From Climacteris rufus (Eukaryota; Chordata; Aves; Passeriformes; Climacteridae): 64,000 nucleotides of DNA. Position 1 is the first letter of the stretch, and each line of letters starts with the position of its first letter. The position numbers and the translations under genes were made by a program. The notes under the pieces were generated by a model. That model was not told the DNA's origin. It saw only the letters and a list, made by a program, of their open reading frames with translations, and made no database searches. Location of the stretch: assembly GCA_013398175.1 (NCBI GenBank), contig VZRZ01004325.1, positions 449,799 to 513,798 on the forward strand, read 5' to 3'. Positions 47,101 through 59,185 of this stretch are shown here, piece after piece.

Positions 47101-50100
47101 GATTATTTCTAAGTAATAAAAGAACTTGTTATATTTTCCATTTGTAGCTTCTCTTAAAAACATTTTTTTCTCCTCAATTCTACTATGCTTTGTAAATCCA
47201 GAATAATTGCAATATTCTTCCATACACAGAAGATACACTTGGTTTGGATGGATATGAGATTCATGTATGCCACCTCAAACTGAATTATAGAAACATATTT
47301 TGTGTTTTTCAGAGTCATATTTTACATTCCAGTTAGCCTAATATGATTTACTCAGGTCACAGTATCAGCAATATTTTTTAAAGCCTTTTCTTTTCCTGAG
47401 GACACAGAACACCTTCATCAAACTTGTTGAAAAGTTTTCATTGGCACCAATACACTGCAGTTCAAGCTGTTTGTAAACAGTGCAGGAAATGTAGCAGCAT
47501 CAGTATTTCAGAATGGGCTTTTAGTGTCTAATTTACTTTGCATAATCTAGCATTAGATACCCTGTATTTGTACTTTCAGCCAAATTCTGCTGGGTGTTGA
47601 TTGCTCTCTTCATCTTGAGTGTACAATTGTAAATGTACTGTAACTTTTGTTTCAGCTCCTGAGGGAAAGAGCTCAGAGCACAATCAGATCCCAGCCTGAA
47701 AACAGCAGCAGGAACATTGCAGGAGGGGAAATAAGGGAAGTTTCAGAGAATCACTTTGATTAGACTTAGTTTTGGCTTGTCCTGACTAGCTGCTTCATCA
47801 CAACATCATATCTCTTGTCTTTTTCTTAGCCTGGGTGTAGTCTACATCACTCCCTCCTCCTTCTTTTCTCTTCATCTTTTTGTGCCTGGTTGCCAGAGGA
47901 AAGTTTCATGAAATAATCTACTCAGAATAATTATGTCTTATACTATGAGGTAGACAACCTCATTTGCTCTGTATGATACACCACTTTCTCTTTGTCTTTC
48001 TCATCTGCTTATACTGTAAACTCTTTGGCAGGAAATTTCTACTGTTTGGTTTCTGATTACTACTTCTGGTGAGTGTTTCTACTGGTTTTCTACTGAGCCT
48101 GTGAAGTGTCTTGATCACTTGGACATGGTCTGAGTTGGTCCTTAAAGTACTGCTGTCAATAGTTCATGGCATAGTTCATAACAATTTTGGACCACTCAGC
48201 AGTCTTGAAGTTTTTCTCTTATCAGGAATCTTTGTGATTAGTGTTTTTTCAAACATGTACATTTTCAAGTGTATAAAAAGATCCTTTGCTTCTGACAGCA
48301 TGAATCCGTGCGCTGTATGTGCAATTTGCCCTGGTAATTACTTATGTATGGTGATAACCATAGCAACATCCCAGGTAGATAATGTCATGCAAATTACTGC
48401 AGCTCCAGGGATGGGAGATGTTAATACAAGTATGTACTTGCACCCCTGGTCTTCAACATTTTGCAGTGACTTTCCCTTTCCCTCCCCCAAAATATGTTGG
48501 TTTAAAATTTCCTCTCCTCACTATGGCTGGGAAGCAATAGAAAACCTCTTGCTATGTTTCTCATTGGTATTCACAGACGGAGGGGGAGGATGGTCCTTCA
48601 ATGTTTCTGTCATGTATAATTTTATGTGCACAGTGGAAATTCCACAGTGTATGTAGGGCATAAAAGTCTAGAGACTTGGATACACTGTGGGGCCGTGTTG
48701 TGCTTGAACCCAAGTTCTTGCATTTGTAAACACGGACTATGAGCACGTGGGGGTGGAATTGTAGCCACAGATGTTTGGACTGAGGTGTAAACGTCCTCAA
48801 ATCAGTTACAGAAGATATGGGAGAGCGGCTTTGTTTCTCAAAGCAGACACTGCTGTAGCTGAATACTTATCAGGGTCGGTGCATTGTTACTGAGATGAGG
48901 AAACAGAGAAGGAGCTGGTAACAGTTATCCCTTGTTTGGTCATAAGCAAGACCAACAAAAAAAATCTATAGGGATGCTGATCTGCATATGCACTAGTCCT
49001 TGTGTAACCTCAGAACCCTGGAGGTAAGAAAATAAGACAAGCCTCTAACATGTAACTAAAGACTTTTTTTTAGAGATATAAATAAAAAAAAAGGCAAAAA
49101 AATTGGTTAAGTAAGGATTTTGGGTTTTTTTTGTGAAGAATTAAATTGTTGCTGAATTCTTTTTGCTTTGCAGTTAAAAGAGCAAGGCCGTGGGTGTTAG
49201 TGCTGCAATCTGTGCTGAAGTTACTGATTACTGAAAGCTGCACTGCCCCTGCCTTTAGGTGAGGAAATACCCTGATAAGAGAGAGTGATTTGTGGAGAGT
49301 CACAGAAAGCCTGGTGCAGGCAGCCAGAGGCACAGTTAGATCCCATGTTCCCAAAGTAGATTGTGCTATTCATTAGGCCAGCACTGAATTGTCTTCATCA
49401 TAAGAGCATGGTCTTTCTCAAACAGAACCATGGTGGGGAGCACAAACAAAATTTTTGAAGTCACTGAGCAACATTATTTGTGCTAGGGGTAGTAGATGTA
49501 GGGAGTGTTAATTAACTGGAGATTAAAATACTGCCAGTCTGTATCCCTTGATATCTGTACAGGGGTGTTTGCCACTCTTACAGGTCTGCCTACAAACCCC
49601 AGATTGTAAGGTTTAATCTTTTCCCCTTTAATTTTTCTGTGAATTAACGATTCAATACTTTGCCCAGAGGTAGCACTGACAGCACTGTTCAGCTGTGCCA
49701 GACTCCCAAGCATAGCTATGGATGGTGGGGGAATTTGGAAGGTACCCATGTCCAGGTAATCCAGTTTGTTGTTAAATCTTGCAATGGCATTTGGAGCTAT
49801 GGACATCCCTGATTTACACTGGAGTATTTATTTTAGAGAAAACCACCTGTTAGGATGCCTATCTAAGAAAAAAGAACTGCACAAGAAAGAAATTATATAT
49901 AAAGTCAGGCTTTTTAATCATCTGACAGAAACTATTTAGCCTAATTATTTGCAGATTTTGCCTGTCTGCCTACTTTTCATATAATGGATATTTCTTCATT
50001 ATGTCTATTTTCAGCATGTGATTGTCTGAGAATGGCCTCTCCTTAGAACCCCCATCGCATCAAAGAGAACAATAGGTGCCTTGGAATTACAGGGATAACC

Positions 50101-53100
50101 AAACTGAGGCCCTGGTGAGTTAAATACACACTTCTGCAATCTAAAATTTGTAATAACTGTATGTCTAGGACCTGTTTATAGCCAGTTTCATTGACTGACC
50201 AGTATCACAGTCAGAGAAAACACTTGACTGCAATTATCCAGTTCTCTGCTTTCCATGGCTACGATGTCTTCTTCAGGACTGAAATGACTGACCTCTTCCC
50301 AAATAAGTCCAGGGGACAGTGGGGATCAACACTAGCCTAATTTTTTGTTTCCTGGTGGTTTTGTTGTTGAAGTGTATCTCTCTCTGGGTGTGATTTATTG
50401 CTTTTATTCACAGTGTGAGGTTTGAACAACAATGATTAAAAATGGAAAGGCTGCAGGCAACCCAGGAATGTCTGAGCAATGGTGTCAGCTGTTAATGAAA
50501 CTCCTAGCACATGCATTCAATTGAAGATCTTAAAAGTTCATCCCAGAAACTGCTGACATTGCACAGTTTCCCTCAGAGCTGCAATACCACTCCAACATGG
50601 GGGGAAAAAAAGCGTGCATGAGAAAAGATCTGTCTAGGTTAATGCCACATGTAGGGCTAATGTTAGATTTAGTGACTCTGGTTCCTGCTCTGGTAAGGGT
50701 GCTGCCTTCCTCCATGTGCTGCATAGTCTCCACATTTTTTAGTTTTCCTCTAGCTAAGCAAACTAAGGGCCAGCATGTAAAAACCTGCTGTATTTATATA
50801 GTGAGCTGGGCAGTTTGTATTTAACAAGTGGGTATGTTTTATAAACAAGTAAAGGAAGTAATAACTCCAAATTCACATGTCAAAAAGGCAGGTGTTTAAG
50901 AAGTAATATTTTATGTACATTATTTTATTTTCTGTGTTTTCTCCTCACTTTTTCTGCCTCACAAGTTGCTCACCTTTGCTAGGTTATGATATGTTTGAGG
51001 ATGCATTGCATTATCACAGACATCAATGGAGAGATATTGTCTTGTCATTAATAAAAATTGTAAACCAAACCCTACAATAAACTCTTCTTTTGGTCACAAC
51101 CTCTGCCTCCTGAAGGCAGAATTGAGAGCCCTCAGCTCTCCTTCATCATTTTTAACCCAGGGTTAAAATCTCCATGTGCAAAGGTCAGTTGTAGGCAGAA
51201 CTCATCACAGGGTTGAGAGATGCATCGGTGCTGTAGCTGCAGAGCAGTCTGGAATTGAGGTATCCAGGGGAATGGATACCTCTTAGGGTATCCATTTTTT
51301 AGGGTAAAAGAGGTCTGTCCAATATCCACCAAAATCAGCTGAAAACATCTTAGTAACTTTAGTGAGTTTATTTTGTCAACGATGCAAAGCAAAGCCACGC
51401 AGCTTTTAGGGCAGGAAGTGCAGTATGCTGGAAGCAATGTGAATTCCTTTTGCTCCTTTTTGCATCACTAATTTTTATTTATCACACAAAATCATAAACT
51501 GCACATAAACTTAAATGCAGACATAATGTACATTACTGTGATAATAGAGAAGCTGTGCTCTTTTAACCAGGTAGATGAAATAGAAATAGACATATTGAAT
51601 GAGTTCTTCTCAGTGGAATGTTCAATTTTCTTATTTTTCCAAATCTTTAAATTTTAACATGTCTGTTAAGGATAGAAAAGTATAATTACATTAAAATGTG
51701 CTCTCAAAGGACAGCACAACACATCAACTATATTTCTGCAGACAACAGCATATGAATGTCCAAAGACTTGGTTGAAAGCCTGTCATACAGGGCCTTGCAC
51801 TCAATATCTTTTCCAAGTTTTGTTGTAGATTGGCTATTTGGAATTTACAAACCATTCAAGCAGAATACACAACTACTGCAGTTTTGAATGTGTATAAATA
51901 GCACTCCTGTAAGTTGGGTTAGCTGCTTAAATATGTTAATTAAGGGATGTCTACATTTCCAGTTGTTGTTTTGTTTTGTAGCCATAAAGGTCACAGCACA
52001 CTAGAGCCCAACTTATGACAAGCATAGCCAAACTAGATAGGCAAAGCCAAAACACCTATGGAAAAACATATTATCTAGTGCCAGAATTATGAGATTAATA
52101 GGAAATTTAGATAAACTGACTTATGAACTGAAACTGGCTATAGTATATTTGTAAATGTCAGTGAGCCAAACAAGCTAATTCTTTGCCTGTGAAGTAGTGT
52201 TGCAACACACACTATATGCATTTTGCATTTAAATATAAATATGGGATTACCTTTTAGGTTGTGAAGTAGAATCATGTAGGCAACAAAAAATCGCATCTTG
52301 GGTCTTCTGTGAGTGAAAACTGTTGTGTCAAGTATGGTTAGTTTAGTAGGGTTGATGGGCTTTATTCAAGGTTCCTAGAATTTATCTGCCAAGCATAAAT
52401 AATTATTTAACAACTAATAGGGTGAGGCCAGAAATATAATAGCTTTTATGTTGAAATTAACATCAAGTGATCTGTAGACATCTGCTAAGCAAGCCAAATG
52501 TGGTCTATGTGCTGTATGTTTTGCCTCACTGCCTCAAAATAACAAGCAGTGCTTATATTTGGAGGGGCAGTTTTCCTTGTTGAAGTGGAAAAAAAAATGT
52601 TCTGATAGAAAATCACTTGCGCTGTTAGGATCAAATGTGTGATGAACATTAAATAGCCCTACAAATTTAAATAATGCTCGATGTTGAGATTTCAGCCTTG
52701 CAAATGCTCATTTCCTGATGTGTGCTTGCTGTGGTTCAGAGGGAAATTGAAGTTCTTTCTTCTTAGAAAGAAAACAAAGTATCACCCAGTATATCCCAGC
52801 CCTTTGCTGTTTCAGCTTCCTGGGTTTCAATAAGTACAGGAGCCTGGGCTCCAGTGTAAATTGGGTTTTCCCAAAATGACCAGAAGGAGGAGGGAATCAT
52901 AAAAAAAGCCACAGTGTTAAGAAAGCCTGAAAAAGTTCCAAGTAGGAAAGACCCTTTCCAAGCAGATACTCGCTGTTGCCTCTCAGGGACCTGCATTGTG
53001 TGTGTAAGTGTTTGGGTGCTGTGGATGCCAGAACAGAAACTGTACTTCCTTTCCTTGAGAGCACCACTGTTGGCATGGCCTGTTTGCTTTGCTGGCTGCT

Positions 53101-53969
53101 GCAGTTCGTCTGCTTTCAGGGCCAGCCATTCAATCTTTGGCATCTTCTCTAGGGGTCTTGGCCTTTCCTCTGTTTTAGAAGTATTAGAAGGAGGCTGAAT
53201 TGCTGAGTGGGGAGTGTAATCTTTGTGAGGCCAAGTCTAAAGATGTTAGTAAGCTGAAAGGGCTGCACTGGCAATTTACTGTGTACTATGCAGGAATGAA
53301 TGAGAGACTCATATGCATTGTGCTTATGTATGCTCAAGTTCTTTATGTCCATATTTAGATCTCTTAACACGATAAGATTAAGCCAACTTGAATTTCTTGA
53401 ATGAACAAAGCAGTAAATGGCAGAGCCTCAACAACAGACCCCATAAATGTGTACTACCACCAGCAGCATGACTGACACTGGACCCGAGATCCTGTGGGGT
53501 TTGGCAGTGACACAGAGGACGCTGCTCTGAACAAGCTGGATCCCCTTTCATACAGGAGCCTTGGCACCAACCTCCCTGTAAGCTGGCTCAGGCTTTTATG
53601 GGGGCACTGAAGGCTGGGCTCTGCGCTGGACTCTGTGTCTCTGCCCCAGGATTTTCTGAATGTAGGAGTGCAGCCTCAGGCTGCTCTGGTTCACACTGCC
53701 AGGAGTCCCTGGGAATTGGTCTGCCAGTTGGATTAGCCAGAACACACAGTGCTCCAGCCAAAGTCAACTTCCCCCTGTGAGGGTGACCTCAGTGAGGAAA
53801 TGTCAGATGCTTCCTGGGCCAGTTTTCAAACCACACCTCACCCTTCCCAGCAGGGATTTCCCCAGAAGATGAGTGGCAGAAATTTTTGTCCTGTGCTGGC
53901 AACTCTGGAGGACAGAGTTAGAGAAATAGGACAAAACATCTGGAGGAAGAGAGCTGTTGCATTAGTAAA
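44161..53969. other. Non-coding DNA upstream of RCN1
   Basis: Nearly 10 kb without a recognisable exon. A perfect 8-base-pair hairpin (AACCACAT-TTCTC-ATGTGGTT, 44703-44723) lies about 0.5 kb upstream of the RCN1 gap. Short TAAT-rich patches occur near 52.1-52.7 kb. The longest gap-free open frame of the window, 181 codons at 48111-48656, matches no family I know. Confidence 0.45.
48354..48394 (+). promoter_or_regulatory. Candidate enhancer core: RFX-like site plus POU octamer
   Basis: ATAACCATAGCAAC at 48354-48367 resembles an RFX X-box, with a good right half and a weaker left half. A perfect octamer ATGCAAAT lies at 48387-48394, 19 bases further on. The region is non-coding unique sequence about 4.2 kb upstream of the RCN1 gap. 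Function is inferred from motifs only. Confidence 0.3.
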
Positions 53970-54070
53970 TCACAGAGCCATAGAAGCATAGAATGGTTTG
54001 GGTTGGAAGGGGATCATCTAGCTCCAAACCCCTGCCATGGCAGGGACACCTTCCACTAGACCAGGTTCTT
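53970..54070 (-). mobile_element. CR1 LINE 3'-end fragment
   Basis: The segment CATAGAATGGTTTGGGTTGG followed by TGCCATGGCAGGGACACC and CCACTAGACCAGGTT is the reverse complement of the 3' terminus of an avian CR1. Remnants of the terminal 8-base repeats (CATAGAA units) lie at the low-coordinate edge. Only about 100 bases remain. It is 5'-truncated on the high side and much less diverged than the copy at 500-1020. Confidence 0.92.
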
Positions 54071-57000
54071 CACAAGAAACCAGGTTTAGACTGATGTTTT
54101 TCTCTGCTGCTTCAAAGCACAAATGATGAGAAGAATTCTGTTTGCAAAGGCCTCATATTAGATTTCTGTATTGAAGTAGTGCACAAAGGAGTTTGGTGTG
54201 TCCTGAGGCAGGAATGCTGCATCATTTTGTCCATAGGTGAGGCTTCTTGTCCAACACAGGTGGAGCAAGCAATATCCAAGCTGGATAGAGAGTGGACAGC
54301 CAGTTCCTTTGTTTGGATATTGTGGCCCTGACTGCTGCAGGGACTAAGCATGGGACATGATTCTAGGTGGTGTAGTTGGGCTTCATTGCAGGCATTCATT
54401 TGATGTGAGTGAGGAAGTTTCTCTCTGCCATTTGGTCTTGGCTTTCTGTGGGAAATGTGAACTGCCAATTCCAAATCAAAACATGTAAGAGCTCCTGTGC
54501 TGAGCTTGTGTAACAGCCCATTCAGCTTTACTCAGATGATTAGGTTACTGCTTTTAATACAAAATACATGGCAAAGCAGTCATTTCTATGCGTGTTCTAG
54601 GGTGGTGCATTATTGCATTTTAACAGTTGACGTGAGTGTAATTTACACACAGTCACTGCTTTGTCTTCCATGCAAAACAAACCCTCTGCCAGAAGATGCA
54701 AGAAGTCTACTAAAGATTTCATGTTATTAATGTTTACAGCATTTGTTGTAGTGCTGCCTGTTAATTACCACATTTAAGTGTGTGCCCTTCTGCTGTGAGG
54801 GGTAGGCATCTATTTGGAATGATGCTTCTGCAAAGAATGTTGACGCTAATTCAGCATTGCTGCATCTGGAAAGATGCTGCTCTGAAGCAAAGTGCAAATT
54901 GGGACTAAGCCTGCTGTGAAAAGTGAAACTAACCTGGTGTAAAAATGGCTTTGGGGGAGAAGCAGACCCTCTGATTTCAGAGGCTCTTTGCAGTCCTAGT
55001 GCAATGAAAGTTAGGCTGTGTGTTGGAAGGAGCACATTTGCTGAGGCTGTGAGGCAGGGACTGGTCAAAGGAGGGTGTATGCATATCTGAAGCTCTATCT
55101 CTAGCACTTACCATCGTCCAGACAGCAACTTCTTCCTCCTCTCCCAGAGGAGTGCCTCTACTGTAGCCAGGAATTTTACTGGGAGTGCAAAAATTGCTGG
55201 GTAAAGAGCAGTGCTTTTTTCTGTCTGTTTTCCTTCTGAAGGTGATTCTAACTGTTTATTTCTTTCTTTGGCTGTCCCTCATGCTTCCATCTGACCATTT
55301 CTTCCTGTGTGAGTGGAAAACCCTGCTGTGTCTCCAAGTTCAGACACTGTGGTCATCAGGAAGTTGTGCATGGCCCTATACACAGATACATCACAGAAGT
55401 GGTGGAAAGGTGGCATCATTCAGTGAAAAGAAAAAAAGTCAAGGAGTCCTTAACTTGGCCCTCTTACTGTTCTAGTTCCCTGCATCCCCTTGCTGTCCTG
55501 TGCCTGGCTGGCAGAGACTCTGGGCCTGATGAGGTGCTGTGCACTTGTTATGAAGAAGCTGTATCTACCTCAGTGGTACCTGAGACACAGCCAGCCCCAC
55601 ACTTGCATATTTTGGCTCTACATGCTGCTCTTCAACGAGTGGAATTATTAGGTTGTCTGGAAAAAGTGTAGTTTGGCCTGTCTTTATACATCTGTCTCTC
55701 ACTGTGATCAGGGAATCTCTTTTGATTTGGGTCTGTCTTTATCTCCAAAGGTCTACCTGGCAAAATGAAGGTGTGATTGTAGCGTGTTGGCCTATCTTAA
55801 TTTAACCATCAGAGGTAATAGCAACAGTGAGGATACAGCAATGCTGGCCAGAAACCAAGTTATAAAGTCTCCAAAGACCTTGTGTAAATATCTCAAGGTA
55901 TGCTGACACTGCAGCAACTGCTGCTTGCAGGAATACCCTGATACAGCTTTTAATAATTTCACAATGGGTGAATGGTTACTTAGCAATGACTGAGTTAAAT
56001 AACTGTTGTAGAGTTTATTCTGCTCTTTGGGTGAGTTTTGCAGCTTGTCCTGTGCACCGTGCTGCTGTGGATGGATGCACTTGTTTTAGCTAGCGGGAAA
56101 TGGGGGTAATGTTTTGATGAACAATATGAATGTTCATCCACACACATCCTCAGCAATATGGAACCAATGCTGAGAGACTGAAGATAGAAAATGAGGCAAA
56201 CAAAGAGAAGGCTGGCTCTATCTAGAGCAACTTTATGGTTGGCATGTCAGGGGAGGGATAGGGACAAAGCAATGTTTCCACTCCAGTGCTGGGAGTATGA
56301 GCCCATGCCAGAAAAATGATGACCAGGACTGTTAAAACCCTCCCATGGTGCCTGATTCTGGAAGATACAAAGCGCTGGCAGAGACTGTGTCATGCTGCAG
56401 CACAACCTGCCACTGACTCAGAAGTGGTAGAAATAGAGCATGAAAAGGGGGCCTGAAACCCCGCCTGACGACGTGCGGATGTTACCTGCCACAGCCCCGT
56501 CCCTGGGGCTCTCCTCTGGTGCCCTGTGGCGTGCCTTATGTAAGCTGTCACACTAGTGAAGGCCCACAGAGCTTAGCAGAGACTCTGGGCTCTGCAGTGG
56601 CAGCCAGTTCTTCTCACTGAGCTGTGCCTACCTGGTGAAGCCTAGAGCTTGGTTCTGTTGGGTCTGGGATGCTAAAGCAAGCACCGCCTTTCTGTGCCCA
56701 TTCTCTTTCCTCCAAAAGGGCTCAGTTTCCTGTTCAGTCCAGCAAAATCAAACCTTTGAACTTGAAAATAATCCCAGTCTTTCAGCGAACAAGAATTTTC
56801 CTCAGGACTTTTTCTTGCATTGTACTTTGAACATAATTTCTACATGCTGCTAACTTTGATAGGGCAATGGGAATGACCTGCACATGGAGATGGGCTTTTT
56901 ATGATAAAGAGCTGAGTTGGGTGTGCAATATGTGTTCTAAATGAGATGCACTGAGGTTTTCCAGAGTCATTGAGGTGTGCTCTATACAAGTGTAGACTGA

Positions 57001-57109
57001 CTTATATCACTATCCAGTGGAGATTTGCCACAAGAGACACGATCCAGATTTGGGACAAATGTCTGGCCTGGATCTGAACCAGTGTTTTAGTCACACACAG
57101 AAAATCACT
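54071..57109. other. Non-coding DNA, nothing recognised
   Basis: Unique sequence with short chance open frames only, the longest about 126 codons. A few CpGs cluster near 56458-56530. Confidence 0.45.
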
Positions 57110-57430
57110 CGGGAGTTTAGGTAAAGCTTGCCGAGACCAACAGGAACGATCAAATAGTGATGTGAAAGTCAGGTCGGTTGTCCTGCGCTTCTGAGTCGGA
57201 GCCGTGAGTTTCCTGGGGGTGAGTTTGGAGTTCCAGAGCATCCCTGCCTCCCTGCGAGCCCGGCCAGCCCGCACTGCAGCAGCCCCACCTGCTGTCGGAC
57301 GGGCAGGACGCGGCTCCCTCCTTCCCTGCCCGCTGCCTCTGCCGTGCGAGTGACTCCCTTCACATCGCCCTATCTCTTATCACCCTCTTGCACCCTCCTT
57401 CTCCCTTTCACACTCGGTTCTTTGCGGTCC
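57110..57430. promoter_or_regulatory. CpG-rich patch, candidate distal island
   Basis: About 320 bases with roughly twenty CpG dinucleotides and raised GC content, set in AT-rich, CpG-poor DNA. It lies about 13 kb upstream of the RCN1 island. No repeat family is recognised, and the open frames are short. It could be a minor CpG island, an alternative upstream RCN1 or lncRNA promoter, or an enhancer. Confidence 0.4.
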
Positions 57431-57929
57431 TTATGTTTGTCATCTCTTGTGTTGACTCTAAGGATATCTTATCTCCGCTTGTAAAGCGCTAAGTAAATTT
57501 ACACACACTTCAAGTGCTTGATAATAAGAACACCAGTCTTTTGCTTTTGCTAGCGTTTGATTTCAAGAGCTCTCAGTGAAGAAAAGTTACAAAGGCAAAG
57601 GTATAACTAAGGTTCTTGAGGTTTTTATTCTTTAATCTAAACTGAGGAGGATGACTTTATGTGTTTTGGGATTTTTTCTCTTTAGGAATGAGAACACCAT
57701 ATGTAAATCTGCCCAGAATAAGAATGAGACTTATGAATTGACAATATTTCTAAAAAGGACAGGGTGATAAACGATGTATTAAGGTACTACTTCTGAAGTT
57801 ATACTGCTGGTTTTATGAGTTTGAGATGAGCACAGTGATCAGGAATAAGGCTTATTTATGCCACAGAATTAATCTGAGATGAGGGTGCTTTTGGAGATGA
57901 GAAAGATTTTTATGTGTAAAGGCTTTCGT

Positions 57930-57958
57930 TTATATATATATAATTTATATTTATATCT
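57930..57958. repeat. TA-rich microsatellite
   Basis: A (TA)6 run followed by degenerate TTTATAT units. Confidence 0.85.
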
Positions 57959-59157
57959 AGCAACAAATTCTGCAAGATACTTCAGCCCATGCCTGTTTTC
58001 AACAAAAGTTTTGTTTTAGTCAATACGGATGTTGCTGACCCAGGATCGAGACCATCAACATTTTTTCCCCTAGGAAAAAACCCTACGGTTAAAAAATCAT
58101 CATCTCCCCAAGTATCTTATTTTAGAAGAGTTTGTTAGCCTGCAGTGTGACATTTTGCATTGCATTTGGGAGTAGGCAGGGACTCAAAACAGCAAAGCTT
58201 GCCTCTAGAATGACATTCCAAACAGTATGAGAATGCTTTAGACTCATCCATTAGAAATGTGAAAATGAGAGGGCATGCATGGATGTGTTGTTATTCCTTC
58301 TTATAGGATATGATCTGCAGAGCTAGAAGTGGAGTGAAAAGGTGGTGTTATTTAGTTTGGAAGGGTGTGGATGTAGTTGATGTAATTTGTTTCTAAGGCA
58401 AGTAGAATTAAAATTCAGGCATTATCTGAGGAGGACAAAGCTTCTTCCGAGATACCTACTCTGCAAAAACCAGGAAAGCAGGCTGCAGCTGACATTGTGA
58501 AACCCTTTGTATTGTGGCATAGCACGTTTTACACCTGGACTTATAAAAGTTTTATAAAAAATCTGTTATTAAGCCTCCATATGTTGTTTGATAGGCTGAT
58601 AGGATAGTTAATAGACAGTGTTGAGCATCTGCTCATTTCCTGCACGTTGAGAGGTGGATTAATCAGTGAAGCAAGATTTAAAAATATTATAAAACAAAAA
58701 ATGCCTAACCACATGTTCCTAACAGATAACAAAAGTATTTATTTTATTCATGAATATAATGCACTTTCTCTCAAAAGATAGTTTAGATCTTAATTTTTAA
58801 AATGGATGTTTGGATTTCTAAGAGGAGTAATTGTGTTTGCCCGTGTCTGTGCCTGAGCTGCTTTGTGCCTGTGTAACCCAGCAGGGAGAGCACAGCACTT
58901 TTTGATATTCTCAGACAGGGGGAATGTACCTTGCTTTGAAGATGAGGGAGGCACAGTAGTGGTTCATATGCCATGTGCAGGTTCTCCACAGAGGTTACAC
59001 TTTACCCCACAAGAACTTAAAATGTCACAACTGCCACAAAGTGCAGTGAGCCCAGAAACTCAGTGCAAGATGTACAAAATAAAGAGGAGAAGGAAAAACG
59101 TATTGCTGCATTTCTTGGTGTCTTTTGGAATATGAGCATGGTTCATATCTATACAAT

Positions 59158-59185
59158 AGATATATAGAGAGATATATATATATAT
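59158..59185. repeat. TA/GATA-like microsatellite
   Basis: AGATATATAGAGAGATATA leading into a short (TA)n run, an interrupted dinucleotide repeat. Confidence 0.85.

Noticed and set aside
48111..48656. 181-codon plus-strand open frame, the longest without N
   Set aside because: It resembles no protein family and has no matching splice context. A frame of this length is plausible by chance among the many frames of a 64 kb window. RNA-seq or a protein search with a clear hit would change this.
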